64,000 nucleotides of DNA, from the NCBI RefSeq assembly GCF_026341515.1, contig NZ_JAPEOK010000001.1:5952001-6016000 (forward strand). The letters are read 5' to 3'. A program made the position numbers and the translations under genes. This DNA comes from Streptomyces sp. NBC_00878. Lineage in GTDB: Bacteria; Actinomycetota; Actinomycetes; Streptomycetales; Streptomycetaceae. Below are positions 1 to 9,462 of the stretch, piece after piece (positions within the stretch are counted from its first letter, which is position 1; each line of letters opens with the position of its first letter). The notes below the pieces were generated by a model. The model did no database searches, had not been told where the DNA came from, and saw only the letters and a program-made list of their open reading frames with translations.

Positions 1-194
1 GGGCTGCCGTCGGGTGCGCTCATCGCGTTCTCCCTGTTGTCTGTCGCTGTTGTCTTGTCGCTGTTGTCTGTCGTCGTGGAGCTGTGAGCGTTCCGGGTAC
101 GCGCGGACCGTGTACGTGCCGGGCCTACGTGTGCCGGACCGCACGTGCCGGACCGGGCGTATCGGAACGTGCGTAAGGGACCGTGCGTGTCCGA

Positions 195-1667
195 TCATGC
201 CGGACCGTCGTTCTCCTCGCTTGCCCTGCCCGTCACTTCGGCAAGCCTCCGGTGTTCGGCGGCCTTGCGCTCGTGGATCTCGGCCATCCGCAGGTGGTAG
301 GCCGGGTCGCCCTGCTCGTAGACGTCGGGGATGCCGGAGAGGTCCTCGTCGAGCTCCTCGTCCTCACACAGCCTGCGGTATCTGGCGTTGCGTATCTTCA
401 GCAGGACGCCCGACAGGACGGCCGCGATCAGGGAGCCCAGCAGGACGGCGGCCTTGACCTCGTCGGTGAGCGCCCGGTCGCCCTCGAAGGCGAGTTCGCC
501 GATGAGCAGTGAGACGGTGAAGCCGATACCGGCGAGCGAGGACACCGCGAAGACATCGGGCCAGGCCAGGTCGTCGGAGAGCGACGCCCTGGTGAAACGG
601 GCCGTCAGCCACGTGCCGCCGAAGATGCCGACCGCCTTGCCGACGACCAGACCGAGCACGACACCGAGGGTCTCCGGCCGGGTGAACACCTCGCCGAGCG
701 CGCCGCCCGACACCGCGACCCCGGCGCTGAACAGCGCGAACAGGGGCACGGCGAGGCCCGCCGACAGGGGGCGTACGAGGTGCTCGACGCGCTCGCCGGG
801 AGAACGCGCTGCCATTTCCCGCCCACCCGGCCCTGCGCTGTCCTCCTTGCGGGTGGTGCAGCGCAGCATCAGACCCATCGCGACACCGGCGATCGTGGCG
901 TGGATGCCGCTGTTGTACATCAGCCCCCAGATCACCAGGGCGAGCGGCACGTACACGTACCAGCCGCGTACGCCCTTGCGCAGCAGCAGCCAGAAGACGA
1001 CGAGGCCGACGACGGCACCGCCGAGCGCCGCGAAGTCGAGGTCCGCGGTGAAGAACACCGCGATGATCAGGATCGCGAAGAGGTCGTCGACGACGGCGAG
1101 CGTGAGCAGGAAGGCGCGCAGGGCGCTCGGCAGCGACGTACCGATGACGGCGAGGACGGCGAGCGCGAAGGCGATGTCGGTCGCGGTCGGTACGGCCCAG
1201 CCGGCGAGCGAGCCGTCGCCGGTGACGCCCACCAGGGTGTAGACGAGCGCCGGCACGGCCATGCCGCACAGGGCGGCGACGACCGGGAGCGCGGCGGCCC
1301 GCGGGTCCTTGAGGTCACCGGCGACCAGTTCGCGTTTGAGTTCGATGCCGGCGACGAAGAAGAAGACCGCGAGGAGGCCGTCGGCGGCCCAGTGTTCGAT
1401 CGAGAGGTTCAGGCCGAGCGCGGCGGGTCCGACGTGGAAGTCGCGGACGGTCTCGTAACTCTCCCGGATGGGGGTGTTCGCCCAGATCAGCGCGGCGATC
1501 GCGGCGATGAGCAGAAGGACGCCGCCGACCGTCTCGGTGCGCAGCGCGTCCGCGACGAAGGTCCGCTCGGGCAGCGAGAGCCGTCCGAGGGCCTTGCGGT
1601 TCTTGCCAGGAGCGGGCGCGGGCACAGGCACGGGATCGACCTCCGGTCGGTAGGCATCACTGAGCAC
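195..1667 (-). CDS. nhaA: Na+/H+ antiporter NhaA
   Basis: The gene encodes a 490-residue inner-membrane Na+/H+ antiporter, which exchanges protons for cytoplasmic sodium and helps pH and salt homeostasis. The family core runs from about residue 40 to 440 with about 12 hydrophobic segments. The ion-binding aspartates are visible: D164 in the TATDIAFALA stretch and the D194-D195 pair in AVVDDLFAIL, matching D133 and D163/D164 of the E. coli protein. A Pro/Ala-rich N-terminal leader and a charged 40-residue C-terminal tail lie outside the conserved fold. The ATG start at 1667 is the only one ahead of the conserved region. It is transcribed leftward and stands alone; the 194 bases beyond its stop hold no gene. 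NhaA assignment is firm; ion preference is inferred from the family. Confidence 0.95.
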   Translation of the reverse strand: MLSDAYRPEVDPVPVPAPAPGKNRKALGRLSLPERTFVADALRTETVGGVLLLIAAIAALIWANTPIRESYETVRDFHVGPAALGLNLSIEHWAADGLLAVFFFVAGIELKRELVAGDLKDPRAAALPVVAALCGMAVPALVYTLVGVTGDGSLAGWAVPTATDIAFALAVLAVIGTSLPSALRAFLLTLAVVDDLFAILIIAVFFTADLDFAALGGAVVGLVVFWLLLRKGVRGWYVYVPLALVIWGLMYNSGIHATIAGVAMGLMLRCTTRKEDSAGPGGREMAARSPGERVEHLVRPLSAGLAVPLFALFSAGVAVSGGALGEVFTRPETLGVVLGLVVGKAVGIFGGTWLTARFTRASLSDDLAWPDVFAVSSLAGIGFTVSLLIGELAFEGDRALTDEVKAAVLLGSLIAAVLSGVLLKIRNARYRRLCEDEELDEDLSGIPDVYEQGDPAYHLRMAEIHERKAAEHRRLAEVTGRASEENDGPA

Positions 1668-1815
1668 TTGCCGACCAGACTTCCCGGCGCACCTAGTGAG
1701 ATCCCTGGGATCCCTGACTGCTCTTGTCGCGTTTCTCTTGTCGCGTTGTTGACGCGCTCCTCAGCCTACCCAAGATGCGGCCGGACCCATCCGGTGATCA
1801 TCAGGCTAGACGCGA

Positions 1816-1852
1816 AAGGGGCACCCGGCGCGTCCTGCGCCGGGTGCCCCTT
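1816..1852 (-). terminator. Strong hairpin terminator of acsA
   Basis: A perfect 16-bp inverted repeat with a 5-base loop lies just beyond the acsA stop codon and before the nhaA start. Without a clear U-tract, as is usual in Streptomyces, it most likely ends acsA transcription and insulates nhaA. Confidence 0.8.
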
Positions 1853-1879
1853 CGAGCCGTACGTCAGCCGAGCCGTACG

Positions 1880-3835
1880 TCAGTCCTCGCTGGCCGCCGC
1901 CGGAAGCTTCGACTGGATGAGGTCCATCACCGTGGAGTCGGTGAGCGTGGTGACGTCGCCGAGCTGACGGTTCTCCGCGATGTCGCGCAGCAGCCGGCGC
2001 ATGATCTTGCCGGAACGGGTCTTGGGCAGCTCGGCCACCGGCAGGATCCGCTTCGGCTTGGCGATCGGGCCGAGGACGGTCCCGACGTGGCTCCGCAGTT
2101 CGCCGACGAGGGTCTCGGTCTCCGACGCCGTACCGCGCAGGATCACGAAGGCCACGATCGCCTGGCCGGTCGTGTCGTCGGCCGCGCCCACGACCGCCGC
2201 CTCGGCGACCGACGGGTGCGAGACGAGCGCCGACTCGACCTCGGTGGTCGAGATGTTGTGCCCGGACACGAGCATCACGTCGTCCACCCGGCCGAGCAGC
2301 CAGATGTCGCCGTCGTCGTCCTTCTTGGCGCCGTCGCCGGCGAAGTACTTGCCTTCGAAGCGCGACCAGTACGTGTCGAGGAACCGCTGGTCGTCGCCCC
2401 AGATGGTGCGCAGCATCGACGGCCACGGCTCGGTGAGCACGAGGTAACCGCCGCCGCCGTCGGGCACTTCGCGCGCCTCGTCGTCGACGACCGTCGCGGC
2501 GATGCCGGGCAGCGCCCGCTGCGCCGACCCCGGCTTGGTCTCGGTGACACCCGGCAGCGGCGCGATCATCATCGCGCCGGTCTCGGTCTGCCACCAGGTG
2601 TCCACGATCGGGGCGCGGTCGGCGCCGATGTGCTTGCGGTACCAGATCCAGGCCTCGGGGTTGATCGGTTCACCGACCGAGCCCAGCACCCGCAGACTGC
2701 TGAGGTCGAACTTCGCGGGGATGTCGTCGCCCCACTTCATGAACGTACGAATGGCCGTCGGCGCGGTGTAGAGGATCGTCACGCCGTACTTCTGCACGAT
2801 CTCCCACCAGCGGCCCTGGTGCGGTGTGTCCGGCGTGCCCTCGTACATCACCTGCGTCGCGCCGTTCGCCAGCGGTCCGTACGTGATGTACGAGTGGCCG
2901 GTGACCCAGCCGATGTCGGCCGTGCACCAGTAGACGTCGGTCTCCGGCTTGAGGTCGAAGACGGCGTGGTGGGTGAACGCGGCCTGGGTGAGGTAGCCGC
3001 CGGAGGTGTGCAGGATGCCCTTCGGCTTACCCGTCGTCCCCGAGGTGTAGAGGATGAACAGCGGGTGCTCGGCGTCGAACGCCTCGGGGGTGTGCTCGGC
3101 GGACTGCTTCGCCGTGATCTCGTGCCACCAGACGTCACGGCCCTCGGTCCACGCGACCTCCTGGCCCGTACGGCGCACGACGAGCACCTTGTCCACGCCG
3201 TCGACCCGGGAGACCGCCTCGTCGACGGCCGGCTTGAGCGCGGAGGGCTTGCCGCGGCGGTAACCGCCGTCGGAGGTGATGACCAGCTTGGCGTCGGCGT
3301 CCTGGATGCGGGTGGCGATGGCGTCGGCCGAGAAGCCGCCGAAGACCACGGAGTGCGCGGCGCCGATGCGGGCGCAGGCCAGCATCGAGACGACGGCCTC
3401 GGGAATCATCGGCAGGTAGATGGCGACGCGGTCGCCCTTCTCCACCCCGAGCTCCGTCAGCGCGTTCGCCGCGCGGGAGACCTCGTCCTTCAACTCGGCG
3501 TACGTGATGGCGCGGCCGTCACCGGGCTCGCCCTCGAAGTGGATGGCGACGCGGTCGCCGTGCCCGGCCTCGACGTGCCGGTCCACGCAGTTGTACGCGA
3601 CGTTGAGCTTGCCGTCCTTGAACCACTTGGCGAACGGCGGGTTCGACCAGTCCAGGGTCTCGGTCGGCTCGGTGGCCCAGGTCAGCCGGCGGGCCTGCGC
3701 GGCCCAGAAGCCGAGCCTGTCAGCCTTGGCCTGCTCATACGCCTCCGCGGTGACGTTGGCGTTCGCGGCCAGGTCGGCGGGCGGCGCGAACCTGCGTTCT
3801 TCTTTCAGCAGGTTGGCCAGGCTTTCGTTGCTCAC
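1880..3835 (-). CDS. acsA: Acetyl-CoA synthetase (AMP-forming)
   Basis: The gene encodes a 651-residue acetate:CoA ligase that activates acetate through acetyl-AMP to acetyl-CoA in the cytoplasm. The length matches the family (about 650). Visible signatures are the adenylation motif [11 protein letters not shown], the WWQTETG stretch, and the C-terminal [12 protein letters not shown], whose lysine is the usual reversible acetylation site. I take GTG at 3835 as the start because residues following it (SNESLANLL) match the family N-terminus and an AAAGG-type ribosome site precedes it; a longer ATG start at 3904 would add 23 unconserved residues. The gene is monocistronic, with a strong hairpin after the stop. 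A DasR-like operator about 85-100 bp upstream suggests repression by the N-acetylglucosamine regulator. Confidence 0.95.
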   Translation of the reverse strand: MSNESLANLLKEERRFAPPADLAANANVTAEAYEQAKADRLGFWAAQARRLTWATEPTETLDWSNPPFAKWFKDGKLNVAYNCVDRHVEAGHGDRVAIHFEGEPGDGRAITYAELKDEVSRAANALTELGVEKGDRVAIYLPMIPEAVVSMLACARIGAAHSVVFGGFSADAIATRIQDADAKLVITSDGGYRRGKPSALKPAVDEAVSRVDGVDKVLVVRRTGQEVAWTEGRDVWWHEITAKQSAEHTPEAFDAEHPLFILYTSGTTGKPKGILHTSGGYLTQAAFTHHAVFDLKPETDVYWCTADIGWVTGHSYITYGPLANGATQVMYEGTPDTPHQGRWWEIVQKYGVTILYTAPTAIRTFMKWGDDIPAKFDLSSLRVLGSVGEPINPEAWIWYRKHIGADRAPIVDTWWQTETGAMMIAPLPGVTETKPGSAQRALPGIAATVVDDEAREVPDGGGGYLVLTEPWPSMLRTIWGDDQRFLDTYWSRFEGKYFAGDGAKKDDDGDIWLLGRVDDVMLVSGHNISTTEVESALVSHPSVAEAAVVGAADDTTGQAIVAFVILRGTASETETLVGELRSHVGTVLGPIAKPKRILPVAELPKTRSGKIMRRLLRDIAENRQLGDVTTLTDSTVMDLIQSKLPAAASED

Positions 3836-3917
3836 GACATCTGCCTTTCCCGGGTGTCCGTTGTGCCCCGGCCACAGCTCATCAGACGCGGACCCTGGTG
3901 ACAAGGGCCGTTCAAAA

Positions 3918-3933
3918 ATTGGTTTAGACCTGT
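3918..3933. promoter_or_regulatory. DasR-responsive element (dre-like) upstream of acsA
   Basis: The 16-mer ATTGGTTTAGACCTGT matches the dre consensus ACTGGTCTAGACCAGT at 13 of 16 positions, including the GGT..TAGACC core. It sits 83-98 bp upstream of the acsA GTG start. DasR is known to repress acsA in Saccharopolyspora erythraea, so the same control is plausible here. Confidence 0.6.
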
Positions 3934-4072
3934 GAGCCGGATCATGTGTGCCGAGCCGGCTCGTGTCTGCGTGCGGCTTTCCGTGGACACGGTGGGGTCA
4001 CACATTGCCACGGCCGGGGGAAGAAAACGGTTCAGGTACGCGGACGGGGTGAGCTGATCCGGGGTGGGCCCG

Positions 4073-4104
4073 GTGAGCTCACGCGAGCGGTCGGGTGAGC
4101 TCAC
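4073..4104. promoter_or_regulatory. Paired GTGAGCTCAC palindromes between acsA and the SulP gene
   Basis: Two exact copies of the 10-bp palindrome GTGAGCTCAC lie 22 bp apart centre to centre, that is two helical turns on the same face. They lie between the acsA upstream region and the end of the transporter gene. The rest of 3836-4162 has no gene. Phasing suggests a dimeric operator, but no regulator is assigned. Confidence 0.35.
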
Positions 4105-4111
4105 GGGAGGA

Positions 4112-4145
4112 CCCGTGTGAGCCCTTGGGGAAGGGCTTACGGGCC
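4112..4145 (-). terminator. Hairpin terminator of the SulP-carbonic anhydrase gene
   Basis: A GC-rich stem (10 bp with one G-U pair around a GGGG loop, extended by a CCCG/CGGG base) lies 18 bp beyond the stop codon of the leftward gene. Confidence 0.6.
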
Positions 4146-4162
4146 CCCGGGGCAGGGCCGGT

Positions 4163-6541
4163 TCAGGCGGGTGTGTCGTGCAGTGCCGTTGCCGCGACCC
4201 GGTCGAAGAGCTCGCCGTCCGGGCTGTCGTGGGGCGTGCGCTCCGTGAGGAGATACGCCTGGGCCTCGCCCACGTGGAAGTACATCCCGTGCAGTTCGAG
4301 CGCGCCCTCCTGCAAGGCGCGCGCCACGGAGTCGTGCGCCCGCAGGTGCTCCAACTGCTGCACCACGTTGGTCAGGCAGAGCTGCTCCACGGCGTCGGCG
4401 GCGGGCCGTCCGGCGATGCGCGTCCAGGGCCGGTTCTTCTCTGCCATCCGCTCCAGGCTCGGCATCCCGTGCTGCAGCCACCGCTTCAACGGCGTCTGCG
4501 CGCCGCCCGGTTCGGTGTTCATCAGCGCCTGCATCGCCCCGCATCCGGAGTGCCCGCACACGGTGATGGACCGCACCTGGAGCACCTCCACCGCGTACTC
4601 GATCGCGGCCGCTACCGAGTCGTCGGCGCTCTCCTCGCCGGGGGGCGGTACGAGATTGCCGACGTTCCGTACGACGAAGAGGTCGCCCGGGCCGCTGGAG
4701 GTGATCATCGACGTCACGAGCCGGGAGTCGGCGCAGGTCAGGAAGAGCTGCGAGGGCTGCTGCCCCTCCCGCGCGAGCCGGGCCAGCTCGCCACGCACCA
4801 GGGGTGCGGTGTTGCGCTGGAACGTGCTGATGCCGCTGGCCAGTTGATGCCCGCTCGGGCGCCCGCCGGGCGGGGTGCTCTCGGGGCGCTCGCAGTGGTG
4901 GTTGCGCCAGGGGGTCCAGGGCCGGCAGTGGCAGTGCGAGGTCTCGCCGGTGCCCCCCTTGACGTGGGGTGCGGCCAGCCGGGCTCCGGTGCGTCCGGTC
5001 AGCTCGACGGAACCGCCCTGCGCGAGGTGCGTGCTCTGCCAGTCGTGCAGCGACTCGTACGCCGCGTGGTCCATGAAGGAGCCGTCCAGCTCGACCACGG
5101 CATCGGCGCCCTGGGGCACGAGGTGCAGTGTCCGGCTGAGGCGCGGCACGGCGAGGAAGGTCAACTGCCCGCGTACGCGCACGTGGTGGACGCCTTCCGA
5201 GTCCACCTCGTGGATGATCCGCGTGCGGGTGAGCCGGTGCAGCGCCACGGCCACGGCCACGGCGACACCGACCGTCACGCCTTCGAGGACGCCGAAGCAC
5301 ACGATTCCGGCCGTCGTGACCGCGTACACCGGGATCTCGCGGTGGCGGGTGACCGTACGGATGTGGTGCAGGGACACCATCTGGATGCCGACGGCCATCA
5401 CCAGGGCGGCGAGCGACGCGAGGGGGATCAGCTCCAGGACCGGGATCATCAGGAGCGCGGCCACTACTACCCAAACGCCGTGCAGCATCGTGGAGCTCCG
5501 ACTGACCGCGCCCGCCTGCACGTTCGCCGAGCTGCGGACGGCCACCCCCGCGACGGGGAGCCCGCCCAGCGAGCCGGAGACGATGTTGGCGGCGCCCTGG
5601 CCGAGCAGCTCGCGGTCGAGGTCGGCGCGCTTCTGCTGAGTCGGCCGCCCGGTCGTGAGCTTGTCCACGGCGATGGCGCCGAGCAGTGATTGGACGCTGC
5701 ACACCAGCGTGATGGTGAGTACGGCGGCGATGAGCCCGAGCACCGGACCCTCGGGCAGTCCGGCCAGTGCGTGGCTCCGCCAGGACGGCAGGTCGACCTT
5801 GGGGACGGTGAGCCCGGCGAGTGCCGCCGTCGCCGTGGCCAGGGTGACGGCGACGAGCGCGGCAGGCGCCCTACGAAGAGCTCGTCCCGCGCTTCCGGGG
5901 ATCCGGGGCCAGGCCAGCAGGACGACCAGCGTCAGGGCGCTCATCGACAGCGCCGCCACCTGGGAGTGGGCCAACTGGGCGGGCAGCTCCCGCAGGTTGG
6001 CGACGACCGAGCTGCTCGGGGAGCCGCCCAGCACGATGTGCAGCTGGGCGACGGCGATGGTGATGCCGATGCCGGCCAGCATGCCGTGCACGATCGCGGG
6101 GCTGACGGCGAGCGCGGAACGGGCCACCCGCAGGAAGCCCAGCCCGAGTTGGGCCAGACCGGCGAGGACGGTGATGGCGCAGGTCGTGCGCCAGCCGTAC
6201 TTCTGGATGAGGTCGGCGGTGACCACCGTGAGCCCGGCGGCGGGGCCGCTCACCTGGAGCGGCGCGCCGCCGAGCCGGCCCGCCACGAGTCCGCCCGCTG
6301 CGCCCGCGACAAGCCCCGCCTGCAGCGGCGCTCCGGTGGCGAGGGCGATGCCCAGGGACAGGGGAAGGGCGATCAGGAAGACGGCGATCGAAGCGGACAG
6401 ATCGGCACCGTCGATACGAGGGATACGAGGGATACGGGGGATCCGTGGGGCTCGGCGGCGGAGTCGGGGCGGGCTGTGGGGCCGCCCCTCGTCCGGCAGG
6501 TGTGAAGAGTCGTCGGTGCGGGTGGGGACGCAGGCAGGCAT
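4163..6541 (-). CDS. SulP anion transporter fused to beta-carbonic anhydrase
   Basis: The protein is a 792-residue membrane transporter-enzyme fusion. Residues about 45-440 form a SulP permease with about 11 hydrophobic segments (GLVAGAAGGLVAG and the LGGLPVAGVAVRSSAN core). Residues about 450-530 look like a STAS-type regulatory domain. Residues about 570-785 are a beta-carbonic anhydrase with zinc ligands C603, H664 and C667 and the partner D605. The natural reading is bicarbonate transport coupled to CO2/bicarbonate interconversion at the inner membrane face. The linker near residues 530-556 is rich in His and Cys (SHCHC, NHHCE), an unusual extra metal-binding candidate. The N-terminus carries a PRIPRIPRI repeat that mirrors a GATACGAGG tandem repeat in the DNA. 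Substrate choice (bicarbonate versus sulfate) is inferred from the fusion. Confidence 0.88.
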   Translation of the reverse strand: MPACVPTRTDDSSHLPDEGRPHSPPRLRRRAPRIPRIPRIPRIDGADLSASIAVFLIALPLSLGIALATGAPLQAGLVAGAAGGLVAGRLGGAPLQVSGPAAGLTVVTADLIQKYGWRTTCAITVLAGLAQLGLGFLRVARSALAVSPAIVHGMLAGIGITIAVAQLHIVLGGSPSSSVVANLRELPAQLAHSQVAALSMSALTLVVLLAWPRIPGSAGRALRRAPAALVAVTLATATAALAGLTVPKVDLPSWRSHALAGLPEGPVLGLIAAVLTITLVCSVQSLLGAIAVDKLTTGRPTQQKRADLDRELLGQGAANIVSGSLGGLPVAGVAVRSSANVQAGAVSRSSTMLHGVWVVVAALLMIPVLELIPLASLAALVMAVGIQMVSLHHIRTVTRHREIPVYAVTTAGIVCFGVLEGVTVGVAVAVAVALHRLTRTRIIHEVDSEGVHHVRVRGQLTFLAVPRLSRTLHLVPQGADAVVELDGSFMDHAAYESLHDWQSTHLAQGGSVELTGRTGARLAAPHVKGGTGETSHCHCRPWTPWRNHHCERPESTPPGGRPSGHQLASGISTFQRNTAPLVRGELARLAREGQQPSQLFLTCADSRLVTSMITSSGPGDLFVVRNVGNLVPPPGEESADDSVAAAIEYAVEVLQVRSITVCGHSGCGAMQALMNTEPGGAQTPLKRWLQHGMPSLERMAEKNRPWTRIAGRPAADAVEQLCLTNVVQQLEHLRAHDSVARALQEGALELHGMYFHVGEAQAYLLTERTPHDSPDGELFDRVAATALHDTPA

Positions 6542-6870
6542 GGTTCCCGTCTTCCTCCGGGGCTACGCGGTCGCTTGGGGTGCGGCCGTGGGTCACGGCG
6601 TACAGCGGCGGGATTTTCTCAACGCTCGGTAAATGAATCGTAATGGAGAGTAAAGGACGTGTGCGAAAAAGTAGCGCAAATGGGTCAAGGATCCACTCCG
6701 AGGGGTGATTAATCATTTTGATCGGCTTGTCGTATTAATTCCTTCTCGGGTCCCTGAGATCTTGGGGGAGCTGTCGATTTCTGTCCGTTTTTCCCGGGGT
6801 TCTCCGGGATTTCACCGAACGGAATCCCCTCCGCGTTGGGCCCGACCGAAGGAAGAAAGGTGGGCGGAAC
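6542..6870. other. Divergent intergenic region with AT-rich promoter stretch
   Basis: No gene is visible. Bases about 6620-6760 are clearly AT-rich for this genome, as expected of promoters serving the leftward transporter-anhydrase gene and the rightward lipoprotein. No certain -35/-10 pair could be fixed. Confidence 0.5.
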
Positions 6871-8214
6871 ATGGCCGCCACTCAGAGGATCGCCGCGGGC
6901 GTCACCGCCGCCGTGGCCTGCGCTGCCGCGCTCGCCGGCTGCGCGATCGGTGACACCGGCGCTGAGGAAGGAGCGTACGGCGACGGCGCACGCGCTGCGA
7001 CGAAGGGCGCGGGCGCCCCGGCGCCGAAGGCCGCGGCGCCCGAGGCCCCGGCGCCCAAGACCGTGGTCCGTCTGATCGGTGACGGTTCCACCGCCTTCAC
7101 CGGCGCGCAGCCGCATCTGCCGCGGCCCGAGCGGCTGAAGCCCGGTCAGAAACCGCCCCAGTTCGTGGTCTTCTCCTGGGACGGTGCCGGCGAGGACAGC
7201 CAGCGGCTGTTCTCGCACTTCCGCAAGGTGGCCAAGGCCAACAACGCGACGATGACGTACTTCCTGAGCGGCGTGTACATGCTCCCGGAGGGGAAACGGC
7301 AGCTGTACCGGCCGCCGCAGCACTCACCGGGCCGCTCCGACATCGGCTTCAATGACGAGCAGGGCGTCAAGGACACCGTGCGGCAACTGCGCGGCGCCTG
7401 GCTCGAGGGCAACGAGATCGGCACGCACTTCAACGGCCACTTCTGCGGCGGCGGAGGCGGTGTGGGCCAGTGGTCGGTCGAGGAGTGGAAGGACGAGATC
7501 GCCCAGGCCAAGTTGTTCGTCAAGTCCTGGAAGACCAGCACGGGGACGACGAAGGCCTCCCCGCTGCCCTTCGACTACGACGAGGAGCTGATCGGCGCCC
7601 GCACGCCCTGCCTCGAAGGGCGGAAGAACTTCATGGGCGCTGCCCGCGAGTTGGGCTTCCGCTACGACTCCAGCGGCGTCGGCAGCCAGGTCTGGCCCAA
7701 GAAGGACAACGGCCTGTGGGACCTCTCGTTGCAGCTCGTCCCGGTCCCGGGCCGCGCCTTCGAGACGCTGAGCATGGACTACAACTTCTTGGTCAACCAG
7801 TCGGGCACCACCACCCAGGGCAACGGGGCCAAGCACGTGTACTGGGGCGACCAGATGCGCGACGGCCTGCTCGCGGGCTTCTCCCGCGCCTACGAGGGCA
7901 ACCGCGCGCCCCTGATCATCGGCAACCACTTCGAGTCCTGGAACGGCGGCACGTACATGCGCGCCGTCCGGGAGACCATCGAGCGCGTCTGCACCAAGTC
8001 CGAGGTGCGTTGCGTCTCCTTCCGGCAACTCGCCGACTGGCTCGACGCCCAGGACCCGAAGACCCTGGACAAGCTCCGCACCCTGGAGGTGGGCAAGGCC
8101 CCGGAGCAGGGCTGGGAGTCGTTCCTCGCGGAGCAGCCCGAGCAGCCCGAGCAGCCCGCACAGCCCGCACCGGCCCCGAAGGGGGTCCCGGGGGCATCGG
8201 CGGTCAAGCCGTAG
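6871..8214 (+). CDS. Secreted lipoprotein with polysaccharide-deacetylase-like domain
   Basis: The 447-residue protein has a lipoprotein signal peptide with lipobox AALAGC (lipidated C24), followed by an Ala/Pro/Lys linker to about residue 65. The globular part resembles the polysaccharide deacetylase (NodB) fold: it opens with FVVFSWDGAGED, where the usual catalytic Asp sits, and carries H186-x3-H190 (THFNGHF), the typical metal-binding His pair. A role in trimming cell-wall or extracellular glycans is inferred from the fold, since the substrate is not evident. The C-terminus ends in a QPEQPEQP low-complexity tail, matched by short direct repeats in the DNA. The ATG start has an AAAGGTGGG ribosome site. 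It is a single gene converging on the ATPase gene at 8371. Confidence 0.75.
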   Translation: MAATQRIAAGVTAAVACAAALAGCAIGDTGAEEGAYGDGARAATKGAGAPAPKAAAPEAPAPKTVVRLIGDGSTAFTGAQPHLPRPERLKPGQKPPQFVVFSWDGAGEDSQRLFSHFRKVAKANNATMTYFLSGVYMLPEGKRQLYRPPQHSPGRSDIGFNDEQGVKDTVRQLRGAWLEGNEIGTHFNGHFCGGGGGVGQWSVEEWKDEIAQAKLFVKSWKTSTGTTKASPLPFDYDEELIGARTPCLEGRKNFMGAARELGFRYDSSGVGSQVWPKKDNGLWDLSLQLVPVPGRAFETLSMDYNFLVNQSGTTTQGNGAKHVYWGDQMRDGLLAGFSRAYEGNRAPLIIGNHFESWNGGTYMRAVRETIERVCTKSEVRCVSFRQLADWLDAQDPKTLDKLRTLEVGKAPEQGWESFLAEQPEQPEQPAQPAPAPKGVPGASAVKP

Positions 8215-8370
8215 CCACTGGGCGGGCCGGTGGGCGGGTATGCGGGCAGGTATGCGGGCGGGTGGCCAACCAGGCCGGGCAGCCAGTCGGGCAGGCGGTC
8301 GGGCAGGCGGTCGGTCAGTCGGGCACGGCGGACCAAGTGCGGGCGCCGCGCCGTCCGTTCGACGTGAGGC

Positions 8371-9351
8371 TCAGGCCGTGGCGGACTCGGCCTCACGCAG
8401 GACGAAGGCGGGGTCGACCTGGGCGGCCAAGTCGGCGCCCGTACGTTCGTTGCCCCAGGACTGCGCGTTCTTCAGGTGGAAGTGGACCATCTGGCGCGTG
8501 TAGCGCTCCCAGTCGCGCTGCTCGTACGTGGCGTCCGCGGCGGCCTGGAGGGCGTGCAGCGCACGGCGGTTGTCGTCCTCCAGCTGCTCGAACCGGGGCG
8601 GGCGGCCCTTCTCCATGGCGCGCACCCAGTCCGAGTGCCCGACCGTCAGCAGCAGGTCGTCGCCGACCTCGCCCTTCAGGAAGTCGATGTCGTCCGGCCC
8701 CTGCACCTTGTTGCCGACGACCTTCAGGGTGACGCCGAAGTCGCGCGCGTACTCCTTGTACTGGCGGTAGACGGAGACCCCCTTCCGGGTCGGCTCGGCG
8801 ACGAGGAACGTGATGTCGAAGCGGGTGAACATGCCGGACGCGAAGGAGTCCGAGCCCGCCGTCATGTCGACGACGACGTACTCGCTCTGGCCGTCGACGA
8901 GATGGTTCAAGCAGAGCTCCACTGCACCGGTCTTGGAGTGGTAGCAGGACACTCCCAGGTCGGCCTCGGTGAACGGGCCGGTGACCATCAAACGGACGGC
9001 GCCCCCGTCGAGTTCCACCGGCCGCGCGCAGGCCTCGTACACCGGGTTGTCCTCGCACACCCGCAGCAGGCGGGAGCCCTCGCCGGGCGGGGTCGTCTTG
9101 ATCATTTTCTCGGTGGACGTGATCCGGGGGTTGGAACCCCGCAGGTAGTCCTTGATGAGCCTCAGCCGGTCGCCCATGGCGGGCATCCGCTCGGCCTCCG
9201 CGTCGTCCAGGCCGAGCGCGGGCCCGAGGTGCTGGTTGATGTCGGCGTCCACCGCGACGACGGGCGCTCCGGTGGTCGCGAGGTGACGGACGAAGAGCGA
9301 GGACAGGGTGGTCTTGCCACTGCCGCCCTTCCCAACGAAAGCAATTTTCAT
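8371..9351 (-). CDS. CooC/ParA-like P-loop ATPase
   Basis: The 326-residue cytoplasmic protein starts with MKIAFVGKGGSGKTT, a deviant Walker A motif with the extra lysine (K8) of the ParA/MinD/CooC group. The VVAVDADINQHLG stretch that follows is typical of CooC-like maturation ATPases. A second Asp-containing motif, YVVVDMTAGSD, corresponds to the Walker A' region. I chose ATG at 9351 because the P-loop must lie at the N-terminus; the upstream in-frame extension has no similarity. It is divergently arranged with the Fic-like gene, sharing about 100 bp of promoter DNA. CooC proteins insert nickel into enzymes, but no nickel enzyme is nearby, so the client is unknown. Confidence 0.75.
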   Translation of the reverse strand: MKIAFVGKGGSGKTTLSSLFVRHLATTGAPVVAVDADINQHLGPALGLDDAEAERMPAMGDRLRLIKDYLRGSNPRITSTEKMIKTTPPGEGSRLLRVCEDNPVYEACARPVELDGGAVRLMVTGPFTEADLGVSCYHSKTGAVELCLNHLVDGQSEYVVVDMTAGSDSFASGMFTRFDITFLVAEPTRKGVSVYRQYKEYARDFGVTLKVVGNKVQGPDDIDFLKGEVGDDLLLTVGHSDWVRAMEKGRPPRFEQLEDDNRRALHALQAAADATYEQRDWERYTRQMVHFHLKNAQSWGNERTGADLAAQVDPAFVLREAESATA

Positions 9352-9442
9352 GTTCAGTAAGGTACCGGCGTGACGGTGTCCGAGGGTCGTCAAACGTGAA
9401 GAAGACCACTCATTAGTGGGGTGCGGGCCAGGTGTGCGTAGG

Positions 9443-9462
9443 GTCGTACTCATGAGTACGAC
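9443..9462. promoter_or_regulatory. Perfect 20-bp palindrome spanning the start codon of the Fic-like gene
   Basis: GTCGTACTCATGAGTACGAC reads the same on both strands and contains the ATG of the downstream gene at its centre. It could be an operator or an mRNA hairpin masking the start. Confidence 0.45.

Noticed and set aside
1724..3901. Forward ORF of 725 codons opposite acsA
   Set aside because: Antisense shadow of acsA; its composition is Arg/Gly/Val-rich without any family motif.
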